Assembly (NCBI RefSeq): GCF_022012475.1
Contig: NZ_JAKLWS010000004.1
Location: 124,001-188,000, forward strand
DNA: 64,000 bases
Source of the DNA: Rhodohalobacter sulfatireducens
GTDB taxonomy: Bacteria; Bacteroidota; Rhodothermia; Balneolales; Balneolaceae
Direction of reading: 5' to 3'
Both the position numbers and the translations under genes were made by a program. The notes beneath the pieces were generated by a model that had not been told where the DNA came from, did no database searches, and saw only the letters and a program-made list of their open reading frames with translations. Within the stretch, counting starts at the first letter, position 1. The number at the start of each line of letters is the position of its first letter. This document shows, one piece after another, positions 28,056 through 36,037 of the stretch.

Positions 28056-28143
28056 AGCTATTACTTTTGGGTTAATTTATGTTAAGACATCAAGGATTTT
28101 CATCCACCTATTATTCAAATAACGGAAATAATCTACATTGTGC

Positions 28144-28159
28144 AAATGTTTAAACAAAT
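28144..28159. promoter_or_regulatory. Operator-like palindrome, site B (upstream of susC)
   Basis: AAATGTTTAAACAAAT contains the full core TGTTTAAACA of site A and, on the minus strand, continues as CATTTGCACA like the other two sites. It lies 89 bases upstream of the susC ATG, in a position suited to control of the susCD promoter by the GntR protein encoded nearby. Confidence 0.65.
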
Positions 28160-28319
28160 ATTGGCTTCTTTAGAACGAGTACAGATATGCCTCAAAAAAG
28201 ATGAGCTAAGTTGTGAACAATCAGGTAGATGAGCTTGTATTAAATAATCTTAATAAATATAGTTATAAAGGGTAAATAACTGAATAAAAACGCACTTATT
28301 TATTAAACTTATTTACTCT

Positions 28320-29699
28320 CTATTGCCACATTTTTTGAATCTCTTCCAGTGATTTTCCTTTGGTTTCCGGCACCATTTTGTAGATAAACCAAAAAGCAAT
28401 CACACAAAAGACTGCAAAAAACCAAAAAGTAGTTGAAGCTCCACCCGCTGATAACAACATTGGGGTTAACTGCCCTACAATGGTATCAGATATCCACATC
28501 GCCATGATGCTCAAAGCCAGTGCCCGTCCCCTGATTCTATTTGGAAAAATTTCTGATGCGATCACAAATTTCAGAGGACCGATAGAGAAAGCAAAGCAAG
28601 CCAAAAAGGCTATCACACTTATTAATAGGAAAACACTGCCGGTAGCACCTATATAGAAGAAATATCCTGTTAACAACAGGGAAATGGTTGCACCTGCTGT
28701 ACCAAAAAGGTAAAGTGGACGACGGCCCAAACTGTCTACTTTCCACACAGCGATAAACGTAAAAATCATATTAGCAAAACCCAGGAGTATCTGGCTGATT
28801 AATGCGTTATTCACTTCCATACCTGCTTCGTTTAGAATTCTGGGCCCATAGTAAATAATTGCATTAATTCCACTGAATTGAGAAAACACGGGCAACAAGA
28901 TTCCAATGATCAAAGCTTTTCGTAAACCGGGCTTAAACAGTTCTCTGTATGAGCCATCCTTCTCTTGAAGGGTTTGATGAATCTCTTTTTCACTCTGCTG
29001 TGCTTTTTCTCTGCCCATGATTCGTTCCAGAACAGACCTCCCTTCACCCTCTCTGTTTTGATTATATAACCATCTGGGACTCTCAGGAATCATAAAAATA
29101 CCGCCTAAAAAAAGAAGTGCCGGAACTGTTTCAATACCAAACATACCCCTCCAAACTTCATCCACAAAAATGAATTCCAGAAAGGCCCACATATTATAAC
29201 TGCCTGCCGTTTCAGTAAGATTCAGTACAACAGCGTTGGATATATATGCAAACAATATTCCCACAGTTATAGCAAGCTGGTAGAAGGTTACCAGACGACC
29301 ACGAATATGTGGCGGCGCAATCTCAGAGATGTATAAGGGTACCACATTTGAAGCTATACCTACCCCTACTCCGCCAAGTAATCTTGCCGTTATCAGCCAT
29401 TCAAAACTCGGAGCCGCAGCTGTACCCACTGCAGAGAGGAAAAATAGAAAAGCGGCTGTTTTCATGGCAGATCGTCTTCCAAGGCGGTCGCTAAACTCCC
29501 CGGATGCACTGACTCCTATGATGCAGCCAATCAATGCCGATGAAACAAACCATCCTTCCTGTACAGCTGTTAAATTAAACTGATCCTGAACAAAAGTAAG
29601 CGCCCCCGAAATAACCGCCATATCGAAACCAAACAGGAATCCACCTGTAGCAGCAATCAGGGTTATGAGTACCAGGTAAAATGTATTCCCTTTCAACAA
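28320..29699 (-). CDS. MFS sugar porter (sugar:H+ symporter family)
   Basis: Inner-membrane sugar transporter of the sugar-porter family (XylE/GalP/GLUT type), 459 residues and 12 predicted membrane helices. Family signatures are all present: GGFLFGFDMAVISG in helix 1, FSDRLGRR in loop 2-3, VPLYISEIAPPHIRGRLV after helix 4, IPESPRWL after helix 6, the QFSGINAIIYYGP motif in helix 7 and VPETKGKSLEEI at the C-terminus. Its start is 3 bases past the stop of the kinase-isomerase gene, so the two are translated as a pair. That points to uptake of free mannose, which the fused kinase then phosphorylates. Confidence 0.95.
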   Translation of the reverse strand: MLKGNTFYLVLITLIAATGGFLFGFDMAVISGALTFVQDQFNLTAVQEGWFVSSALIGCIIGVSASGEFSDRLGRRSAMKTAAFLFFLSAVGTAAAPSFEWLITARLLGGVGVGIASNVVPLYISEIAPPHIRGRLVTFYQLAITVGILFAYISNAVVLNLTETAGSYNMWAFLEFIFVDEVWRGMFGIETVPALLFLGGIFMIPESPRWLYNQNREGEGRSVLERIMGREKAQQSEKEIHQTLQEKDGSYRELFKPGLRKALIIGILLPVFSQFSGINAIIYYGPRILNEAGMEVNNALISQILLGFANMIFTFIAVWKVDSLGRRPLYLFGTAGATISLLLTGYFFYIGATGSVFLLISVIAFLACFAFSIGPLKFVIASEIFPNRIRGRALALSIMAMWISDTIVGQLTPMLLSAGGASTTFWFFAVFCVIAFWFIYKMVPETKGKSLEEIQKMWQ

Positions 29700-29702
29700 A
29701 AT

Positions 29703-32360
29703 CTATTTCATGAATGCTTTTAAGACTTTTGCTTTACCCGCCTCATTATTTTCTATTACATATTCACCGGTTGCGGCGGGTATCACAATTGTTTCTGCGT
29801 AACGAAGTGTAATTTTTTGATTGTCGCTGATAAGGTTGACTGATTCACCCTCAACTAAATTCAATACGTGAAATTTGTTTTCTGTATATACACGGATAGA
29901 TGTTTCGAATTCCAGCCGCTCTGCAGAGTAAAGATGTTCTTTATGGGTAGGCAGGTTTATAATTTCCCAGTCATCCCCATTATCTTTTATTTCCGGTTTA
30001 CTGATCAATTCCTTCCCGACTGATTGTCCGTTCCGCCCAAAATCCAGGTTTTCCATCGCCCTGCTGATATTCAGGGGCCTCGGGTTTCCATCCAGATCCA
30101 CACGCTGCCAGTCATAGATTTTGAATGTGAAAATGTATGGTGTGTTGCTGATCTCCAAAACCAAATTATTTTCCCCGGAACAGTGAATAGTACCTGCAGG
30201 AATCAAAAACAGATCATGCTGTTTTGCCGGAAATGTCTGTACATATTTTTCGACGTCTGCCTTTTTTCCAGTTTCTTTGCATTTCTCAAATTCATCTTGA
30301 AATTGGCCCGGTTTAACATTTTCCTGGAACCCCAGATAAACATGAGCATCCGGTTTTGCATCCAGAATGTAGTAGGTTTCATCCTGGGTAATCAGTTCCC
30401 CAAAATTCTCTTTGATATAATCCAATTTGGGATGACATTGCAATGAAAGATTTTGCCCGTCCATTGTATCGAGATAATCAAATCGCAACGGGAAATAATT
30501 ACCATATTCTTCTGCATGCTGGCCAAGAACTGCTTTATTGTTGTGATACAAGAGAAATTCAAAACCTGCTTCCAGCATGATGCCATCACTTTCAAAAATA
30601 ATTCCATTTTCAGGGGCAATTATTTCGAAAGACCAGGCATAATTCTCCGCATCGGGATTTAAACCTTCAAACCGTTCTTGCATCCAGTGACCTCCCCAAA
30701 CCCCGGGTTCAAACCATGGCCTTACCCGAAATGGACTCTCCACCATTTGCTCCAGGCCTTTCCGGAAATAATTCCCTTCGGTCCAGGTAATTGTTTCTGG
30801 ACGTTGGCCATCCACAAAAATCGTAATCTCCGGCAGCAACTCTTGTTTGTGCTTATTACAAACCGGCCAGTCTACAAAGTAGAACCGTTTGTACATTTTC
30901 TTTGCATCATTGGGTTTGGATGCCCCAAGATTGGTTACAGATCCTACCCTGGATCGATATTGAATTTCATTTTTAGGTTGATCTATATAAACAACCGGTC
31001 CCTCCCAACCAGCAAGTGCTGCACCTGTACCGTAAAGTATAGAAAGTGTATTCTGATCATGTGAAATTTGCGATAGGGATTCTTCATTAAAATAGTTTTT
31101 CATCTTTCCGGGATAATTAAACCCAAACAACGGGTCATCACCACCCAAATATCCCTTAAGCATGCTATCTATCTCATCTTCAGGTTTAAAAGCCGCCTCA
31201 ATACTATACCAGTGTATATCTGTTCCTGTCGAAATAAATTCACGGTTCAGGTTTTTAATCACCTCTTCCCAAACCGTACCCACATTTCCATCAACGACTA
31301 TTTGATTGGAGTCTTGCTTGAGGATAAACTCCACCAGTGATTTATACCCAGTATTTATCTTCCCGTCTGAAAGTGGAAATGTAGGATAGATGTCGTACCC
31401 ATCAGGTTCTTCCTTATTTTTCAAAACCGGAAGTACAGGTGACACAGAGTTCCGTATCGCCTGTGGTTCATCTTTTGATGCTTTGTGAAGATGAGCAGAA
31501 GCTCCCAAAAGCGAATATTCTGACGTTTTATCTGCTATGTAGAGCTCAACACTATTTTTGAAATGATCCCGAAATGATTTACTAAAAAGATGAAATGACT
31601 GAAAGATATTACCTCCAAAAACGATGCTGTCTACCTGTTTTTCACTGAATAAGTCATTCAAATATTCTGCAAGATTTTCCCCAAAATGATCAAAAATTTC
31701 TTGAACTGCCTGGTCATTTTCCGCTTTTTCTGCCAGCTCTTTCACTCCGGTAATTGTATTCCCATTGCCAATATTAATTTCCTTAGCCTGGTTTAAAAAC
31801 CATTCTGTAGAAAAGTAATCTTCAGCAATTCCATCCCTAAACCTGCTTTTATAAAGGGCATTTTCGTCCAAAAATCCCGAGAATAGTTCTCCCTCCGAAT
31901 AGCTGGCACTGCCAATTCCAGTACCCAATGTTATACCTAAAACTCTTTCCGACTGTAGACTTTTTTGATACAATACCCCCAACAAAAAAGACTGGGCATC
32001 ATTTAAAAAAGTTATTTTGTCAACTTTAACTTCTTTTGAGGCCAGCGTATTTATTAAGCTCATTTTCAAATCCAAACCAAACAGAGATTTGAATTTATGA
32101 TCTATACAGCTGACACCTTTCTTGTAATCAAAAGGGCCCGGTATTGATATCGCAACACCATCAATTTTTTGAGAAGTGGTTAATTGTTTTGAAACAGCAA
32201 CAATGCAATCAGTTATATCTGCAAGCAGTTCTTCAACATTTGCATTGTTATTTATTGGTTGATGGCAGGTGTATTCTACTTTTTTATTGCCATTTTTAAA
32301 ATCGACAAGTCCCGAAGTGATATGGCTTCCACCAATGTCAAGCGCTATGTAACAGCCCAT
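29703..32360 (-). CDS. Fusion of ROK-family sugar kinase and class I mannose-6-phosphate isomerase
   Basis: One 885-residue polypeptide. Residues 1 to about 290 are a ROK kinase with the phosphate motif ALDIGGSHITSGLVD, GTGIGSASYSEGEL and a C-terminal FGGNIF. The usual ROK zinc motif CxCGxxGCxE is absent. About 320-500 is the accessory domain (YDIYPTFPLSDGKI, VVDGNVGTVWEEV) that I associate with long Bacteroidota phosphomannose isomerases. About 510-885 is the cupin-fold isomerase, with metal ligands Q641 and H643 in QCHPKL, a Glu in DETYYILDAKPDAHVYLGF and H726 in GTIHCSG. It would turn mannose into mannose 6-phosphate and then fructose 6-phosphate without release. It is the first gene after the regulator, with an operator-like site 15 bases before its ATG. 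Confidence 0.92.
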   Translation of the reverse strand: MGCYIALDIGGSHITSGLVDFKNGNKKVEYTCHQPINNNANVEELLADITDCIVAVSKQLTTSQKIDGVAISIPGPFDYKKGVSCIDHKFKSLFGLDLKMSLINTLASKEVKVDKITFLNDAQSFLLGVLYQKSLQSERVLGITLGTGIGSASYSEGELFSGFLDENALYKSRFRDGIAEDYFSTEWFLNQAKEINIGNGNTITGVKELAEKAENDQAVQEIFDHFGENLAEYLNDLFSEKQVDSIVFGGNIFQSFHLFSKSFRDHFKNSVELYIADKTSEYSLLGASAHLHKASKDEPQAIRNSVSPVLPVLKNKEEPDGYDIYPTFPLSDGKINTGYKSLVEFILKQDSNQIVVDGNVGTVWEEVIKNLNREFISTGTDIHWYSIEAAFKPEDEIDSMLKGYLGGDDPLFGFNYPGKMKNYFNEESLSQISHDQNTLSILYGTGAALAGWEGPVVYIDQPKNEIQYRSRVGSVTNLGASKPNDAKKMYKRFYFVDWPVCNKHKQELLPEITIFVDGQRPETITWTEGNYFRKGLEQMVESPFRVRPWFEPGVWGGHWMQERFEGLNPDAENYAWSFEIIAPENGIIFESDGIMLEAGFEFLLYHNNKAVLGQHAEEYGNYFPLRFDYLDTMDGQNLSLQCHPKLDYIKENFGELITQDETYYILDAKPDAHVYLGFQENVKPGQFQDEFEKCKETGKKADVEKYVQTFPAKQHDLFLIPAGTIHCSGENNLVLEISNTPYIFTFKIYDWQRVDLDGNPRPLNISRAMENLDFGRNGQSVGKELISKPEIKDNGDDWEIINLPTHKEHLYSAERLEFETSIRVYTENKFHVLNLVEGESVNLISDNQKITLRYAETIVIPAATGEYVIENNEAGKAKVLKAFMK

Positions 32361-32374
32361 TTTCTAAAATGTAT

Positions 32375-32390
32375 AAATGTTTGAACATAT
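32375..32390. promoter_or_regulatory. Operator-like palindrome, site C (before kinase-isomerase)
   Basis: AAATGTTTGAACATAT differs from site A by one base in the core (GTTTGAAC), and on the minus strand reads TGTTCAAACATTTATACAT. It sits 15-30 bases before the ATG at 32360, between the GntR gene and its first target, and could act as a roadblock or lie over the transcription start. Confidence 0.62.
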
Positions 32391-32426
32391 AATAGTAGAT
32401 AGTTATTATTCCAAAAAATTGCCAAC

Positions 32427-33152
32427 TTATTTTCTTTCAAACCGGATTGAGTACTTAAATTTATCACTTCGATAGTAACCAAGATTATATTCGATAGGAC
32501 GTTCTCCGGCATCTAAAACAAGCCTTTTTCTAAAAAGAATGGGTTTATTTTTTTCTATCTGCAGATATTCTGCAATTCTAATATCTGCTTCAATAGCATC
32601 TAATTCTTCTTCTGAATATACCGGAACAACAGAATGCTTTTCTTCAATAATTGTATAAAGAGAGCAGGTATAATCCTCATTTTCATCAAGCTGAGTTCGA
32701 GGATGAAACCAAGATACAAAATAAACAAAGGGGGCTATTCGATCCCCGCGCAATCTTTCCAGCTTGAATAGTTTTTTATCCTTATTAACATTCAGTTTCT
32801 GATAGACTTCCCCCGGGGCGTACTCAAACTCGGCTTTAACGAAATAATCCTTTACGGTTATCCCCTTCTTCTGCATCTCGTTACGGAAGCTGTGCCATTC
32901 AGAAAGTTTGGTGGTTATTGTTCTCTGTGCCAGCACTGTTCCTTTGCCCGGTGTTCTCTTTAGCACGCCCTCATTTACGAGATTCGCAATACCCTGCCTG
33001 ACGGTATTACGGGAAACGCCAAACTTATTTGCTAATTTTTGTTCTCGAGGTAAAAAGCTGCCATCATCGTATTTACCACTTTCTATCTCTTGCCGGATAT
33101 AAGATTCAATCTGTTTATAAAGTGGTATACCCGACGTCTGGTCAATTTTCAT
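32427..33152 (-). CDS. GntR-family transcriptional regulator with UTRA effector domain (HutC type)
   Basis: DNA-binding repressor of the HutC subfamily. The ATG at 33152 gives the standard opening MKIDQTSGIPLYKQIESYI; an upstream ATG at 33212 adds 20 unconserved residues. The winged helix-turn-helix spans about residues 10-75, with LPREQKLANKFGVSRNTVRQ and the wing GVLKRTPGKGTVL. The UTRA domain fills the rest (about 95-240), with LFKLERLRGDRIAPFVYFVSWF and ILFRKRLVLDAGERPIEYNLGYYRSD. Such domains bind sugar phosphates or similar metabolites, so mannose 6-phosphate is a natural candidate effector. It is located upstream of the kinase gene, and the three palindromes at 9608, 28144 and 32375 are its likely targets. 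Confidence 0.93.
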   Translation of the reverse strand: MKIDQTSGIPLYKQIESYIRQEIESGKYDDGSFLPREQKLANKFGVSRNTVRQGIANLVNEGVLKRTPGKGTVLAQRTITTKLSEWHSFRNEMQKKGITVKDYFVKAEFEYAPGEVYQKLNVNKDKKLFKLERLRGDRIAPFVYFVSWFHPRTQLDENEDYTCSLYTIIEEKHSVVPVYSEEELDAIEADIRIAEYLQIEKNKPILFRKRLVLDAGERPIEYNLGYYRSDKFKYSIRFERK

Positions 33153-33588
33153 AGTAGACTTTTCTAACCTTTTTTTTGATAATGACATATTTGCTTTTGG
33201 CACTATTTTCAATATCAGACGCTTTTTTAAGCCAACGCAATATTAATTTTAAGTTAGTTAAAGATATGCTAAAGTTGATAATTTTTTAAGGATTAACAAA
33301 TGAGGCATTGTTAACCGCCAATACTACAAATAAATCTTTAAAAAAACCGAATCCCGAATTTATTTTAACGCGTTTACCGGTTAGAGCTCTATTCCCGCCA
33401 CTTGAAGGGGCTTAACTGGTAAACGCGTTACTTTAATTAAATGAATATTTAGTTGTTGCCAAGAACCCCGAAATAAAAATCAAAATAATTCAGTATCGTA
33501 AATCAACCCCCGGGATTTCACTCCCGGAGGTCGCGTTGGGAAATACAAATCTATGGACTGATTGATTTCCCAGGGCACCAAGGATCCT
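33153..33588. other. Intergenic region with a long inverted repeat
   Basis: This gap between the regulator and the DUF5777 gene holds the inverted repeat at 33366-33430 and a small CCGGGA/TCCCGG stem at 33510-33527. The stem lies just past the DUF5777 stop on the minus strand but lacks a T-run. The part nearest the regulator is AT-rich and probably contains its promoter. No gene is supported. Confidence 0.6.
33366..33430. repeat. 18-bp inverted repeat around a 29-base loop
   Basis: TAACGCGTTTACCGGTTA (33366-33383) and TAACTGGTAAACGCGTTA (33413-33430) are inverted copies with one mismatch, and each arm contains the self-complementary AACGCGTT. No T-run follows, so an ordinary intrinsic terminator is unlikely. 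It could be a mobile-element end, a recombination site or a large mRNA hairpin. Confidence 0.65.
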
Positions 33589-34452
33589 TTATCGTCCACC
33601 CAGGCCAAAAACCCGGTGAATATTAAAACCAAATCGAAAATCTCCCTCCCAAAATCGATCCCGGTTGTTCGCCATAACAAACTGCTCATTATGCCATTGA
33701 GAACTGGCAAAGAAGATCTGGAAAACATGTCCGCCGGTATTGATGTTCAGAGCAATGGCCATCGCATCTTCCGTACCCGGATTTCGATCACCAAAAACCG
33801 GCAGATATTCTCCGCTTAAAGAAAATTGCTCATTCAGTTCTACATTCAGCAGTACTCCAAGACCCAGCAGATCTTCTTGAGCTTGTCCAAGAGTTCGATT
33901 GAAATGAGAATACATAGGGCTTAGCTGAACAGAAAAGCCGTTAAATTTCTTTGCAATCATTAAGGACGTGAAGTAGCTCAGCCGATCCGAAAATTCCAAA
34001 CCGAGTCCGGAAAGTGTTGAAATTCCGGTGGCTCCTTTCAGGGCAATACTTAGTGGCACTGAACCATCGGTCGTCTGTCTCAACAGGTTCATTTTGGTTG
34101 ATACATCAACTACTTTTCGAAACGTCATTCGCCCAAGGCCAATTGAAACCCGATCCGTGATCCCGTAAATCAAACCAAGCCTTGTGTTGGCGCCATCATC
34201 TAAACCAAAAAAGCGATCAATTCCTCCGTCAACCAAACCAAAAGTATGGAGAACGGACGAGTGAAGATCATTCCCCGATGGGTTAATGGTAGTACTAATT
34301 CCCACATTTTTGGTTGCCCAAAACGTATCCTCAACCGGCGTGGAAGTGACTACCCGCTCCCGCTCCAATTGTGCATAACAAACGGCGGGCAGGCACAGTA
34401 CAAATCCCGTAATCAAATAAATAATGGAATTAGGTTTCATTTGTTTCATCAT
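33589..34452 (-). CDS. DUF5777 family outer-membrane beta-barrel protein
   Basis: The frame opens at 34530, but the methionines at 34452, 34449 or 34440 each start a normal signal peptide ending at CYAQ, so I use 34452; the start then overlaps the yceI-like stop by 23 bases. The mature protein of about 260 residues is rich in alternating beta strands (RLGLIYGITDRVSIGLGRM, FSVQLSPMYSHFNRT, FSLSGEYLPVFGDRN) and ends FRFGFNIHRVFGLG. This is the pattern of DUF5777 barrels, which in Bacteroidota commonly sit beside YceI and cytochrome genes as here. Function is not established; a porin-like or barrel partner of the redox lipoproteins is an inference. Confidence 0.82.
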   Translation of the reverse strand: MMKQMKPNSIIYLITGFVLCLPAVCYAQLERERVVTSTPVEDTFWATKNVGISTTINPSGNDLHSSVLHTFGLVDGGIDRFFGLDDGANTRLGLIYGITDRVSIGLGRMTFRKVVDVSTKMNLLRQTTDGSVPLSIALKGATGISTLSGLGLEFSDRLSYFTSLMIAKKFNGFSVQLSPMYSHFNRTLGQAQEDLLGLGVLLNVELNEQFSLSGEYLPVFGDRNPGTEDAMAIALNINTGGHVFQIFFASSQWHNEQFVMANNRDRFWEGDFRFGFNIHRVFGLGGR

Positions 34453-34993
34453 CCTGTAGTTCAAGTTCTGCTTCAATTCTAACTTCGATCTCCTCGTCAA
34501 CCCTGTAGAAAAGTATACCGGGTGGTTCAATCTTGTAATCTGCCATATTTAAAATCCAGGAGGCGTTTAGCTGAAGACCGGCACCTGTTTTTTGAAGAGT
34601 TCCTTCTACTTCTATGTTTTGGGTAACCCCGTGAATGGAAAAATCACCTGTAACAGTTACATTCTGTTCCTCCGCAGATTCGGGATCATATGAACTTGTA
34701 AGCGAACCCGTAAACTCGGCAAATGGATGCTCTTCAACCTCAAGGGTTCTGTACATATCCCGGTCCCGTTTGCCATTCCCTGTATCCAGTGTTTGCAGAT
34801 CGATGTAGAAATCCACCAGGTTCTCCTCCAAATCAATAAGGCCGTTCAAATGTTCAGATCTCCCGGTAAATGAGTGAAGTGGCACACTCGATGTAAACGA
34901 AACACGACCGGTTTCAGTAATATAAGATTGAGCCTGAGCGGTTGTGGAAAACATCAGAATCGCGATAAAAATAGACACTGAAAAAATTTTCAT
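34430..34993 (-). CDS. YceI-family periplasmic lipocalin-like protein
   Basis: YceI proteins bind isoprenoid or other amphiphilic molecules in an extended lipocalin-like barrel. I choose the ATG at 34993, which gives a signal peptide ending TAQAQ and a gap of 19 bases to the cytochrome gene; the 35038 start would overlap it. The mature protein shows the YceI pattern: GRVSFTSSVPLHSFTGRSEHLNG, the central DRDMYRTLEVEEHPFAEFTG (equivalent to the usual KRDxHLxSxDFFDVxKYP) and VTGDFSIHGVTQNIEVEG. Substrate is unknown. It is one of four co-directional envelope redox-type genes. Confidence 0.9.
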   Translation of the reverse strand: MKIFSVSIFIAILMFSTTAQAQSYITETGRVSFTSSVPLHSFTGRSEHLNGLIDLEENLVDFYIDLQTLDTGNGKRDRDMYRTLEVEEHPFAEFTGSLTSSYDPESAEEQNVTVTGDFSIHGVTQNIEVEGTLQKTGAGLQLNASWILNMADYKIEPPGILFYRVDEEIEVRIEAELELQDDETNET

Positions 34994-35012
34994 AATAAAC
35001 CTCACTGAACTT

Positions 35013-35489
35013 CTAATTATTTTCTGCACCCTCGTCAATCCATTCTCTTATCTGTTCAATTCTGTCTGAAGACAAGAAAGGTCCACCCCGCGGCATCCTT
35101 TCACCAATTTCTGGATTAGGTTCGATCTTGTCTATCAGAGGACTGTCATCCGCATTACCGGGCCGAACAACTTGAGTACCGTACTGATCGCCCACACTGT
35201 TAACAACATTCTCATAATTATTTAAGCGTACACCACTGTCACTTCTCCCGATGTGACAACTACCACAGTTCTGACTGAAAATCATCTGAACATTTGAGAA
35301 AGTCGGTTCCAGTCCGATCTCCTCCGTATCATTATTATCGTTATCATTGTTATCGTTGTTATCTCCAAGAGGGTCGGTACTGCCACCACTACTGCATGAT
35401 AATATCAAAAGCGGTAGCGACAGAAATATCAGTAATATCCAAGTGCGTGGTATTACATCTGTAAGAGTAAAATGTTTTTGCATCTTCAT
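35013..35489 (-). CDS. Lipoprotein c-type cytochrome (single haem)
   Basis: A 158-residue lipoprotein with lipobox LLILSC and an Asn/Asp-rich linker (GDNNDNNDNDNNDTEE) leading to a small cytochrome domain. The haem-binding motif is C75-G-S-C-H, and the likely axial Met lies in GERMPRGG about 55 residues on. The end (SDRIEQIREWIDEGAENN) is the terminal helix found in monohaem domains of this type. The linker would let the domain reach partners in the periplasm. With the cupredoxin upstream and YceI downstream it forms a plausible electron-transfer set; donors and acceptors are not visible. Confidence 0.88.
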   Translation of the reverse strand: MKMQKHFTLTDVIPRTWILLIFLSLPLLILSCSSGGSTDPLGDNNDNNDNDNNDTEEIGLEPTFSNVQMIFSQNCGSCHIGRSDSGVRLNNYENVVNSVGDQYGTQVVRPGNADDSPLIDKIEPNPEIGERMPRGGPFLSSDRIEQIREWIDEGAENN

Positions 35490-35528
35490 AATTTTGTTTT
35501 TGAAAGGTGGTTAAGGTCTACTATTCAA

Positions 35529-35987
35529 TTACTCTTCTGTAACTGTCACTTCAGCATCCATTCCGGGATGGAAATCACAGAAGTAGGCAAAAGTACCTGC
35601 TTCATCGAATGTAAATGAGAAGACTCCGCCGGGAGAAATGCTGCCACTATCAAAAAGTTCACCGGCATCGTCTGCCCCTCTTTCACCACTTGTCACAGTG
35701 TGATTTGCATTGCTTTTATTTGTCCATGTAACTGTTGTGCCGGCTTCTACCTCAAGATTAGAAACGTTAAAAGCATTGCCATCCATCCATACTTCATTGG
35801 CTTCCTGGTTCTCTACAGGTTCTTCATTTCCCTCATTGTTTTGATTAGGATTATTATCAACAGATGTTGAACTGTCTGACCCACAACCTGCAAATGAAAT
35901 GAGTAAAGATGATAGAAGGGTTAACATCAATAGTTTTTGAAGTGATTTAATATTAAAGATATTGTGTGTTTGTTTTGTGGTTTTCAT
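35529..35987 (-). CDS. Cupredoxin (plastocyanin/azurin-like) lipoprotein
   Basis: A 152-residue lipoprotein with lipobox ISFAGC, an acidic Asn/Glu linker and a blue-copper domain of about 90 residues. The four type-1 copper ligands are visible: H96 in NANHTVTSG, then C137, H140 and M143 in YFCDFHPGM. It should carry one electron at a time outside the cytoplasmic membrane. The start at 35987 gives a longer n-region than usual; the ATG choice is uncertain by a few residues because no other in-frame Met precedes the hydrophobic core conveniently. Its neighbour is a cytochrome c lipoprotein 39 bases downstream. Confidence 0.9.
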   Translation of the reverse strand: MKTTKQTHNIFNIKSLQKLLMLTLLSSLLISFAGCGSDSSTSVDNNPNQNNEGNEEPVENQEANEVWMDGNAFNVSNLEVEAGTTVTWTNKSNANHTVTSGERGADDAGELFDSGSISPGGVFSFTFDEAGTFAYFCDFHPGMDAEVTVTEE

Positions 35988-36037
35988 AGAGATACAGGAT
36001 TATAGATTAAAGGATTTGACGGGTGAATCTTGACATT

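Noticed and set aside
33366-33430. Integron attC-like site
   Set aside because: The arms do not end in the RYYYAAC/GTTRRRY boxes, and no integrase or cassette array is visible.
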